The translations under genes were made by a program, and so were the position numbers. This document shows, in pieces, positions 48,942-58,652 of a stretch of 64,000 nucleotides of DNA. The notes under the pieces were generated by a model, which was given only the letters and a program-made list of their open reading frames with translations, was not told the DNA's origin and did no database searches. Within the stretch, counting starts at the first letter, position 1. Each line of letters opens with the position of its first letter. Source of the DNA: Siphonodentalium dalli (lineage: Eukaryota; Mollusca; Scaphopoda; Gadilida; Siphonodentaliidae); the NCBI GenBank assembly GCA_032622095.1, contig CP136063.1:178351956-178415955 (forward strand), read 5' to 3'.

Positions 48942-49203
48942 GCTATCCCTTCAATGACTGGAGCTTCCTAGAATTTTGTGAAAACCCTGTGCCAACGCAT
49001 TCTCATATATATGCGAGTCTCCCATAGGGAGCCTCGCATATAAGATAATACATTGGCCTAACACTATTTACCTTGACCTTGTCAGCTATTGTATTATCTT
49101 ATACATGTGATGCTCCCTATGGGAGACTCGCATATATAAGACAATGCACTGGCATAGTATATTTAATGCTGTACCAGCGCAGCTCCCGACAGGAAAGGGT
49201 TAA
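48942..49203 (+). mobile_element. TTAA-type MITE, array copy 1
   Basis: Ends CCCTTCAATGACTGGAGCTT and CAGCTCCCGACAGGAAAGGG followed by TTAA. Two hairpins: GCGAGTCTCCCATAGGGAGC/CTCGCAT and GTGATGCTCCCTATGGGAGA/CTCGCAT. No coding capacity; TTAA ends imply piggyBac-type mobilisation in trans. Confidence 0.72.
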
Positions 49204-49419
49204 GACCAAAAGACAACGAACAGGCGAAAGTTAAGATGAGACATGTGCGCTCGTTTGATTCTATATAGCTATTGATGAATATACTTGTGCAATGTAGGTA
49301 CTAAGTAATCCTACTCAGAAGCAGAATTGAAATATTTACACTGGTAGAAACTGATCGTATCTTCCCATGACCCAGAGCTTAGCTACCAAGTGCCACAAAA
49401 ACACTTACTACCGTACGGC

Positions 49420-49479
49420 TAGCCCTTCCATGACTGGAGCTTCCTGAAATTTTGCGAAAACCATGTGCCAGTGCATTCT

Positions 49480-49521
<42 letters not shown>

Positions 49522-49685
49522 TCTCCCATATATAGGGAGCCCGGAACACTATCTACCTTGATCTTGTAAGCTAGTGTATTCTCTTATATATGTGAGGCTC
49601 CCTACGGGAGACTCGCATATATATAATACAATGGCACAGTATATTTAATGCTGCACCAGCGCAGCTCCCGTCAAGGAAGGGTTAA
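49420..49685 (+). mobile_element. TTAA-type MITE, array copy 2 with (TA)n expansion
   Basis: Ends AGCCCTTCCATGACTGGAGC and CAGCTCCCGTCAAGGAAGGG then TTAA. The first hairpin arm carries a (TA) microsatellite of about 37 bases (49,482-49,518), evidently grown from the short TATATA present in other copies. Confidence 0.72.
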
Positions 49686-50309
49686 GATCAAAGTGAAACG
49701 ACCATGCAGGCGAAACGTGAAGATGAGACATGTGCGCTCGTTAATGTGATGCTATGGAGCTACTGATTACTTGTGCAATGTAGGTACTAAGTAGGACTAT
49801 TCAGAACCAGAATTGAAATATTTACACTCATAGAAACAGATATATCTTCCCAGGAGTATTAAAGTGATGTGAAACACTCCAGTAGGGTGATCAAATATAA
49901 ATGGAGAATAATCTTGTTCAAAGTAGTAATTTTTACAAATATTATATCCAAATTGACAACTCACACCGACATTCTTATATATTAATTAAATGCAGTGACT
50001 TTCGATGGTGAAATCGTTTTCGTTAGTTTATCGCCGATAGATGCTTCCCGAATCGAGTAGTAAATGTTTACATTTGAGCGTAGTTCAATCGATGTTTTCT
50101 ACGGAGTGATGCGGTCGATTTACTTCATATTTTCGGCGATGTTAGTAGAATGGTACATTCCTCCAGTTGGCAAAGCGCCTGGATACTAACTGATCAGTTC
50201 CACACACCCGAACAAGTACATAATATGTATTTAACTGGAATAACTGCCACTTGACCTAAAGATTAGTTACCAAGATTAGTGCCACAAAAAACACTTATTG
50301 CCGTACGGC

Positions 50310-50574
50310 TATCCCTTACATGACTGGAGCTTCCTGAAATTTTGCGAAAACCTTGTGCCAACGCATTCTCTTATATATGCGAGTCTCCCATATGGGGCGC
50401 CTCGCATATATAAGATAATACATTGGCCTAACACTATTTACCTTGACCTTGTCAGCTATTGTATTCTCTTATATATGTGAGGCTTCCTATGGGAGACTCG
50501 CATATATATAAGACAATGCACTGGCATAGTATATTTAATGCTGTACCAGCGCAGCTCCGACAGGAAAGGGTTAA
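50310..50574 (+). mobile_element. TTAA-type MITE, array copy 3
   Basis: Ends ATCCCTTACATGACTGGAGC and CAGCTCCGACAGGAAAGGG then TTAA, with both hairpins present. Confidence 0.72.
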
Positions 50575-50986
50575 GACCAAAAGACAACGAACAGGCGAAA
50601 GTTAAGATGAGACATGTGCGCTCGTTTGATTCTATATAGCTATTGATGAATACTTGTGCAATGTAGGTACTAAGTACGCCTACTCAGAAGCAGAATTGAA
50701 ATATTTACACTGGTAGAAACTGATCGTATCTTCCCATGACCCAGAGCTTAGCTACCAAGTGCCACAAAATCACATACAACCGTATGACTTTGGCATAAGA
50801 GTCAAGAGGAATTATAGAATCTCGTTGTTCACTTTATCTCGTCGTTTTTTACGCGCAATTACGAGTTCTTGCAAAGTAGGAGAAAAGATATTATCGGAGA
50901 TATCAGGAATTATTATAGAACAGCGGTATGCGTGTATCACCTGTGGTCGATCTGTCATGCATTCGTTCACATGAATCGAGCTCTGC

Positions 50987-51400
50987 ACGCAACCTGAATT
51001 AACGACTTCTATCTGATTGGTGTGCATGCATGGTATGGTATATCAGACAAGAATCCAAATAGGGGTCAGGGGACCCCAATGTTAACAACGGAATTGGGTA
51101 ACTTGTTTGGACCACAGGGCAATTGTTTTTTCCGGAATTTTCTGGATGCTTTGTGTTGTGATTAATTTATTTTGGCCAGTATCTCAATGCAAAAGTGAAT
51201 TGCTACGAACTATGATAAATGATCAATGATCCCATGAATGAATTCCTGGAAAAAAAATTGGGGTTACCTGATCCTTACAATGGCGAGTGTCAAATGATGA
51301 ATGCGACGCCACCAAGGGGAACATCCGGGAAATTGAACTGTCATTTCTGACAACCTTTCCGGATTGATTACAATATCGAACAATCTGAATTAACAATCAG
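50987..51400 (+). repeat. Dispersed repeat, copy 1 (copy 2 at 55,093-55,310)
   Basis: Shares ACCTGAATTAACGACTTC / AGCTGAATTAACGACTTC, GGGGAACATCCGGGAAA, TTGAACT/CTGAACA, CTGACAACCTTTCCGGA / CTGACAACATTTCCGGA and an ATCGA..T end. Copy 1 has about 200 additional bases in its middle. Confidence 0.65.
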
Positions 51401-51424
51401 ACCTTATATATTAGGCTATGTGCC

Positions 51425-51515
51425 CCCCCCCATGGCTCAGTTGGCAAGGTGCATGTAATATTATGCAATCCAGCATAAACCGATGACAAGCTGTTCGAAT
51501 CCTAGTAACATGATT
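51425..51515 (+). ncRNA. tRNA-like sequence or SINE head
   Basis: TGGCTCAGTTGG (51433-51444) matches a Pol III A box and GTTCGAATCC (51493-51502) a B box. Their spacing, about 60 bases, is longer than in a normal tRNA (about 44) unless an intron or long variable arm is present. The 5' side starts with a C-run and the acceptor stem does not pair well, so a functional tRNA is unlikely. A tRNA-derived SINE is more plausible; its 3' body would run to about 51,600. Confidence 0.45.
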
Positions 51516-51773
51516 CGCGTATCTGGGTTTGTCATTTCTTTCCGGGTCGTTGCTTTCTATTTGCGAGGTAGTTATTTCACAAATGAGGTGCATGAGAACG
51601 GCTTTCTTTCAGCAATATGCTGATAGAAACAGAAGTCGTAATATGGCATAGCTTGTGAAACGAAGATAAACCACAACTGAACGAAACCAGCGGTTACGGG
51701 CCCCTGATCTCATTCCGCCGTATATATGTTCTCAGTCAGTATATATATTCTCAGTTGTGATAGGATTATTTGT

Positions 51774-51857
51774 GAATCAAATTATATACACCGCATGCTT
51801 CGTTCAATTTCCCGAGCAATCAAATTATATACACCGTGCTTCGTTCAATTTCCCGAC
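51774..51857 (+). repeat. Two tandem ~42-bp units
   Basis: AATCAAATTATATACACCG then GCTTCGTTCAATTTCCCGA is present twice in succession; the first unit has two extra bases. Confidence 0.75.
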
Positions 51858-53685
51858 GCAATCACATTCATTATATATAACGTCACGCGTTTTGGTAGGA
51901 TTCTGATCTGATTGTCAGATCTAATCAGTCGTGAATTCTTTAGTTCAGCTTACACACAGCCCATGCAGTATCGAATCCTAATCAAATAGCCACATGGTCT
52001 CCGTGAATCAGTCAGTATGGTGCATTGCATATTAGGCCTCAATAAGCCGCTGAACGATGGCGAAAGCTTATTCGCACCCCGATAAGAGTGGATGTTTGTT
52101 CCAATTAAGCAATGGGAGGGTGATTTGTGTTCAGGCACGTATCATCATGTTTTGCTTTTGACCATTTTTGAGACCACCCACCCCTTGACCCAATTGTTTT
52201 CCGTTTTTTGCTAATTTTTTCAAGCCAAATTTTGAAACCCACCCCTAGTAGCACGAAAACCATGATTTACGAGAGAGACACTGCATGTATTTCCTTACAT
52301 ACAATAATTATATCTGAATTTGTCTCTAACATTATGTGCTTTCCTAATTCAGTGCATGTTGTCATCACAATCAGTCCAGTTGAAATTTTTTGCCAGATAC
52401 TGTTTGAAATATGGTAAAGTACTATTATTATTTATGATTTAGTCCGTGGATTCTTTTAGGTAGACTAGTAGAAAGGTCTACTGAGATCATACACTCATAA
52501 TGTACAATTGAAAAGTCCATTATACATATCTAGATTATGCTAGAATCTTCTAGATTTAGAAAGAAAAACCTGTTAGAATTAGCCAAAACAAAAATAGAGT
52601 TATCTATCCTGGATTAATTAACAACTATGGTAAACAAACACAAGACAATAAGTGCCAAGTGTGACCGCCCATTAGACTTTGTAATGATAGTTTATATAAT
52701 ACACTTTGTAATGATAGTTTATATGAATACCATTAAAGTTTAAATTAGACCTTACTGCTCAACAAGAAGGAACATTTCACCACTTAATCAGACTTAATGG
52801 TATATTATTCTCGTTGTTATATGCTTGACTTGAGTTAACTTGTACAATGTAGAATATTGATGATATTTTCTTTTCTTGCTATGACATAGCATCATCCACA
52901 TGGAAGTTAATCGTTTATTACATGTACATTTTGGTGAATCCCTTACTGAATCTTGTTGTACAGTAATTAAATTTGAACAAATGTTAAATGTCTGGAGTGT
53001 TTGCCACATCCTCACAGAAATGGTTTGAACTAAATGTTATTACACACCCGTCCAGTCGATTATATGGTTGTGGAACCGAATGTGAATCAAGTGAACGTTA
53101 TTACACAATCCAAACATCTTAGGCTAATATTTTGTGATACAACACATGCACGTGTGTGGTAACGCACCTCATCAATATGCAGTTTTGTAAATATATTCGC
53201 CTACTGTAAACGTGATTATTATGGAATATTATAATGCCATTCTCTTGCCATTGAGTTGAACTAATCAACTACATCCTCCTATAATAGTTAGATATATACA
53301 TAGCTGTTCCAACTTCTATTGCGGGTTGTATATATGATATGTTCAGTTGTATATGATAGTGATTACTTACGCAATTTTGTCCCTGAGTTTTAAGTGTAGT
53401 GTGAATGGACTTATAGTGTTAGTAATTTACAACAAGATACTAAGTAATGAATGTTTGCAAGTAATATGGAGGCTAACTAGCATTACTCCTACCTAAGTTT
53501 AAGACTAAACAGAGCAAAGAGCAATAGAGGGAAAACAAATTTGAGTTGCAGAAAATAATGATTTTGGGACCCCTTGACAACCCACCCACCCTGACATGTG
53601 TGCCCGAATAAAAACTTTTTTGCGTCTCCCCCGTCTCGACCTTCTGTTTCTCCGCCGTGATGTGAGTCATGTGACTCCCAAGCCT
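51858..53685. other. Non-coding stretch with one minor tandem repeat
   Basis: AT-rich. ACTTTGTAATGATAGTTTAT occurs twice with a 27-base period at 52,676-52,724. No gene recognised. Confidence 0.45.
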
Positions 53686-54101
53686 GCAAATAGCGTGTCT
53701 GTCATTTGCAGAATGAGGTCCCCAGAGGGTGAATTTAGTGATGCTATCCCGCATAGCGGGCTAGCATAACTAAATTCACCCTCTGGGGACTTCATTCTGC
53801 TAAGGCCCTCAACTGCTATGTCAGACCTAGGATCAGATTGAAGTTCCCCAGTTGAAGTTGGTGATGTTCACCCATTGGGCACCTCAATTATGAATTTTAT
53901 CTTCTGCAAATTAGGGGATATAGTAACTTCCTAGAAGGGAAATGTAACTAAAACAATGTTAATACTTCCCAGAAGATGAGGCCTAAGCAGAATGAGGTCT
54001 CCATAGGGTGGATTTAGTGATGCTAGCCCGCTATGCGGGATAGCGTCACTAAATTCACCCTCTGGGGACCTCATTCTGCAAATGACAGACACGCTATTTG
54101 C
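53686..54101. mobile_element. Element with ~121-bp inverted ends that are themselves hairpins
   Basis: 53,686-53,807 and 53,981-54,101 are near-perfect reverse complements, beginning GCAAATAGCGTGTCTGTCAT. Within each, 93 bases (53,708-53,800 and 53,987-54,079) form a long hairpin from GCAGAATGAGGT to its complement around a CCCGCATAGCGGG centre. The two arms differ at only a few positions. The unpaired middle (53,808-53,980) encodes nothing recognised. No clear target duplication was found. Confidence 0.8.
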
Positions 54102-54786
54102 ATACTTTATATCGCAAGTCTATCATTCGTAATCTAGAACGTGCCCCCTCCAATGTCTGCACATTGAGCTCTCCGCGAAGTTCTCTTCAACAGCCGCCCA
54201 CAAAACTAAACATATGCAAAGTGGTTATGAACCCCACGTAATTCAATTACTTGTCGGTAGAGGCGTGCTGCTCATTTTCATACCAGAGGTTTATGTCACA
54301 TTGAAAGCTATATGCAACGTCAGCATGCAGCAATGGAGTCACTGTATTGTTCTGGACACAACAATATACTGACAATATGAATGAATTACAGTACGAGTCA
54401 AACTTGGATTTATATGCATACGTGACCAAAAATACAGATTCAATTGTGTCGACATAATATATTACGTATATATACTACGCTATGTTCAGCCCAAAACAAA
54501 TATTTTAATATGTTTGCGTACATCGACGTATATTTTCGAACAAATTTGTGCCGCGTTTATTATGGCTATTGTGTTCACGGCAAAGTCCACATTTAATTTC
54601 CACTCACAAAAGCCGTGTCAATGGGCGTGATTTTGTTATCAACCAAGGACTTTTTTTTTTTAGAAAAAAAAAAGTTCGTAAACGTCTCATTTATGGAGAT
54701 TTATCGGAATTTTTCATCCGTATAAAATGTAATTTTTCCTTGTATATTATACAAAAGTGTGTTTAAGTCGGTTAATGGACTCGCGA
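54102..54786. other. Non-coding stretch, nothing recognised
   Basis: AT-rich. Open frames at 54247-54429 (-) and 54548-54766 (+) lack domains. Confidence 0.45.
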
Positions 54787-54851
54787 CTGGCCATTCGTCA
54801 ACTAAATGGTCTCGGTCTGCGGCGTCGACCATCTAGTTTACGAATGTCCAG
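54787..54851. repeat. 65-bp hairpin
   Basis: CTGGCCATTCGTCAACTAAA pairs with the complement ending TTTACGAATGTCCAG, around a GGTCTCGGTCTGCGGCGTCG centre. Confidence 0.65.
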
Positions 54852-55092
54852 TAGCTCCTACATTAACTCTGGCATGAGCGAATGGAGGGTGATCTGATTC
54901 GTGTATATGGGCGACGTATGTCAGTCGATTTCGAAAAGTTGCTACCTGCACTGTAGTGATTTCCCGGTTAAATCAGCTACGCAGTTTTCCTTCACCCGTA
55001 AAACTGACTAGTTCGTAATGCGGCCTTACGACTGGAACAAGGACAAACCACATGCACTAATCGAAAACAACATTCACACGATCCGGGTGTTG

Positions 55093-55310
55093 CACGCCAG
55101 CTGAATTAACGACTTCCTTTTGGCTCCTATAGGTTGTTGGCGCGATCTAACAGATCAGAATCCCATTAACACGAGGAAAGTCAAACAATGAATGTGATTG
55201 CATGACGGGGAACATCCGGGAAACTGAACAAAGCATCGGAATCCTGTCCCGACTGACAACATTTCCGGAATTAGCCCAGTATCGATGTTAATATAATCCG
55301 CAATCATCCA
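55093..55310 (+). repeat. Dispersed repeat, copy 2 (copy 1 at 50,987-51,400)
   Basis: Shorter copy of the repeat described at 50,987. Confidence 0.65.
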
Positions 55311-55446
55311 GGCAACACGCATAGACGATTAGCTATCGAAATATACTTAATCGGGGTTGACGATTCGATAGTGATTGATATTCACGCATTGTTAGGATTG
55401 ATGTTAGGATTATTGATTATTGAGATATTTGAAGAAGCTTTAAATT

Positions 55447-55781
55447 TTATTTTTTTTACCCTCTTTGGGGAAGTTTACCCATACCTTGGGGTTGCGGACC
55501 ACACACTGTCGACGGAGTCCCATTTAAGAGGAGTTCCACCCTTACCATATGGTCAAAAATCCCATCCCCAGGAAGTCAGTAACCCAAGCCCGAAGACCGG
55601 CATCCGTCAGTCAGTCAGTCGTGTCCACTCGTCCTCCCCAGGCTGCAAACCCGTCCTGTGGAAGTACCATCTGGAGTGACACCCCATAAGAGATGTATCA
55701 CACAGCATTGACCCAGATCAAAGCATAGCTCTAAACCAATCGCTATCTACGCCTCGATTTTAGCCAAAAGGCCGAGAAGTG
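55447..55781 (-). mobile_element. Retroelement-like piece with a U2 snRNA-derived 5' end
   Basis: On the minus strand, 55779-55760 reads CTTCTCGGCCTTTTGGCTAA, identical to bases near the 5' end of U2 snRNA. Similarity fades after about 35 bases, and the branch-site recognition GTAGTA has become GTAGAT, so this is not a working U2. About 300 bases of unrelated sequence follow and end in an A-rich tail (GGGTAAAAAAAATAAAATTT in the complement). Head, body and A-rich tail suggest a SINE or a U2 chimera made by LINE machinery. Flanking target duplications were not obvious. A degraded U2 pseudogene inside other DNA is the alternative. Confidence 0.5.
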
Positions 55782-55847
55782 TTCACTTAATTGTCTTTCC
55801 CCAAAACACGAACAAAAGTGCAATTCGTCTTCAGTAAAAGATTTGTT

Positions 55848-55990
55848 CGTGTTCGTGAGGCGAAACATAAGCTTTTTAAAAGAACGTTTTAACACCCACA
55901 CCCACTACATTAATTTCTCCGTGTTCATGCGGCGAAACATAAGCTTTTTAAAATAACGTTTTAACACCCACACCCACTGCATTAATTTCT
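55848..55990 (+). repeat. Two tandem ~71-bp units
   Basis: Each reads CGTGTTC[GA]TG[AC]GGCGAAAC, then ATAAGCTTTTTAAAA, ACGTTTTAACACCCACACCC and ACT[AG]CATTAATTTCT. About four substitutions separate them. Confidence 0.8.
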
Positions 55991-57677
55991 TATATTTATA
56001 TAGCTTATTGATGACCTATTCCCATAAAAAGCTGAGTGTATTCTTATTTATTTTCACACAATCTACCGATAATTTGAGACTAGCCTACGCAGCACATTAA
56101 GTCAACGCAATATAAGATTTCCAGGCACTTAGCAACGATAACGTGATCGATATAAATAACTGGCTTCAGATGCAATTATTCTATTGACAGCTTTTAGTGA
56201 TTAGTTCAGATTAGGTCAACAATTTGTCACGTCGTGTTCGCGTTACGGTCTATATAAGTTATTGGGGTATGAAACGGTTGACCCAATTGGCAGTTAACCA
56301 ATCAGCGAGCATGATTTACTATAAAACAGACTGGCTATGTAAATATTCCCCATTAATCTGACAAAATGGAGAGTACAGGTCATGGCTTTCGGTATTGATT
56401 ACGTAACTAGGATGCTAATCGATTAATCTGTCATTGGTTCTGTGGCGGTATAACAAATTAATGTCGCCGCTTAAGGCATCCCACGGGAAAATCATATCGG
56501 ATTAGAGATACAGTTTCCTGTCGTGTATAACAGGGCACTGTTTTCTTTATTATTAATTGAAAAACACAAGGTCACGTCTCGAATTATGTACACTGTCATA
56601 CTGAAATATTGCGGAAGCTGAACACTGGACATAAGATGCTCTCACCCATCAATAAAAATAGACTCACTGAGAGTGTGGAAAGCAATCAATTTTTGGTAGC
56701 ATGAAACGTGACACCTTTTTTCTATTTACTCCCTGAGAAAAACTTGATTACCATTCTTCAGACCAAACAAAGCCTTGGTGTAAAAACATAATTATGTCCA
56801 AATTATGCTAATTTTTGGCATTTCTCCACCCCGACCATGGGAATTATATAAAAACCTAAAATAAAAAGGTCTCCCTAATATTTTCGAGGATAACTTCAGA
56901 TGTGGTTGTTATCAGAATGCGTTGAAACTATGTGAAGATAATCTCTTACGTGTGACCAATATATGTCATAAGTAATGATCATGTGAGTGACTACTTGCTT
57001 AAATGAACACAAATTGAATGGGAAGAGTCGACTTTCCAAAATAACTGGGTCATGGTCAAGTGTCAGAATTCTCGGTTAACTACAGGTGGACATCTTCTCA
57101 GTGACTTGGCACCTATGGTTCCAAAGGGCGCGAGCAGGCTATACCAGGGTGGATAATGACTATAAACGTTCTGACATTCCTCAGCTACTGCAATGTGTAT
57201 TGGCAGCCGTATGGCAGTATTGCGTGAACTAGGTTCATACTCATTACAATGAGAGTACGGTGGCGCTCAAGTCTTGTCGTAACATGCCACCTTAATTTTC
57301 GAATACCTAGATCACATTATACACAACACATTATATACAATTTGGAAGAGGAACAAAAAATATATATATTCCATCAGAATATGGAACAGCTGTGTGCTTG
57401 GAGTGTCCAACAAGTGATAGAGATTCGCCCATATTGCATCATTATTCACAACTAAGAGATAGAGTTGTGCCTCTTCCACTGAGAAAAAGAAACTGGCAGT
57501 ACAGACCGGGTCGAAATTAAGCACAGAACACACGTCGGTACCTCGACAAAAACAACATGTTCACAGTTTATTCGACCGGATAAGTTGATAATACAACGTC
57601 TTGAAGCTTCCTCTTTCAAATTGCATATAATATGGAATATGTTGTATATAATGTGATCTGGTGATTCGAAAATTAAG
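55991..57677. other. Non-coding stretch, nothing recognised
   Basis: No gene, array or long inverted repeat detected by eye. The open frames at 57249-57455 (+) and 57312-57533 (-) overlap each other and have no domains. Confidence 0.45.
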
Positions 57678-58130
57678 TGAGCCGTTAAAGATGCATAATT
57701 AACGCTCCAAAATTACTATCTCTTTGGCTTCGGGGGTAAAAATATCTGATTCGAGTCGAAGAACCCACCAATCAAAGCTCAGAGTGATCAGATGTCGACT
57801 TTTTAAATTTGTTATTTCCAGAGATATTAAAGTTTTGGCTGCCTGACAAATATTCTTCAAGTCGACGGTCTCGGACCAAATTGCAGATGAAGATGGATAA
57901 CTCTAAAATCAAGTGGCTTTGTGTGTTAGATATTTGACAATCCGGCCAGATTTCGTTGAACAAAATGTTGATAAATAACACGTTTTGTGCAATTTTATAC
58001 TATAGTTCACTGTGGTTAGCACTATTTTTTTGGCAATTAATCGATTCTGATAACTGAAGCGGCATTTCAAAAAAATGTTGTTGTTGTTGGAATCTGATGA
58101 TTTTGGGACCATCTAATCGGATTGAGTACC
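57678..58130 (-). repeat. Dispersed repeat R, - copy, next to the satellites
   Basis: Reverse complement of 41,725-42,213 in block order: TTTGGCTTCGGGGGTAAAAA, ATCAAAGCTCAGAGTGATCA, TGGATAACTCTAAAATCAAG, CAATTAATCGATTCTGATAA, a (GTT)n run and GGATTGAGTACC. It is followed directly by a 90-base leader (58,131-58,220) and then the ~20-bp array. Confidence 0.8.
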
Positions 58131-58220
58131 TTTAAGCACTATGCCCCCCGCATACATGCCCACTCAAGGATGTAAGCACTCAACGGATCGACATTAGCTC
58201 ACATCATCAGTCCCTAATAT

Positions 58221-58633
58221 ACTGAATTATACATGTAAAAACTGAATTATACATGCAAAAACTGAATTATACATGTAAAAACTGAATTATACGTGTAAAA
58301 CTGAATTATACGTGTAAAACTGAATTATACATGTAAAACTGAATTACATGTAAAACTGAATTATACATGTAAAAACTGAATTACATGTAAAACTGAATTA
58401 TACATGTAAAACTGAATTATACATATAAAACTGAATTATACATGTAAAAACTGAATTATACATGTAAAACTGAATTATACATGTAAAGACTGAATTATAC
58501 ATGTAACAACTGAATTATGCATGTAAAAACTGAATGATACATGTAAAACTGAATTATGCATGTGAAAATTGAATTATATATGTAAAAACTGAATTATACA
58601 TGTAAAAAACTGAACTATATATATAAGTAAAAA
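58221..58633 (+). repeat. ~18-20-bp satellite, array 1
   Basis: The unit ACTGAATTATACATGTAAAA recurs about 21 times. Length variants arise from an A4/A5 run and from occasional loss of TATA (ACTGAATTACATGTAAA). Ends in TATATATATAAGTAAAAAC and a spacer CTTCCTCAACAATCGGCCCC before the 42-bp array. Confidence 0.92.
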
Positions 58634-58652
58634 CTTCCTCAACAATCGGCCC

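Larger units (their letters stand above)
48701..50780 (+). repeat. Tandem array of a ~480-bp unit containing a MITE
   Basis: Landmarks recur in order four times: TTAAGA..., GACATGTGCGCTCGTTTGAT, GCAATGTAGGTACTAAGTA, GAAACTGATC...TCTTCCCA, CCAAGTGCCACAAAAACACT, then the MITE. Units begin at about 48,701, 49,204, 49,686 and 50,575. The third has roughly 400 extra bases (about 49,860-50,250) and the fourth stops near 50,780 before its MITE. Because MITE and flank multiply together, amplification followed insertion. Confidence 0.8.

Noticed and set aside
51425-51515. A functional tRNA gene
   Set aside because: A- and B-box spacing is too long, the acceptor stem does not pair convincingly, and the 5' side is a C-run.
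52132-53600. CAGGCACGTA at 52,135 as a hAT end
   Set aside because: No matching inverted end or 8-bp target duplication could be found within 2 kb to the right.
58221-58633. A CRISPR-like array in the 20-bp repeats
   Set aside because: The repeats are contiguous with no unique spacers, the setting is eukaryotic, and no Cas-like gene is present.
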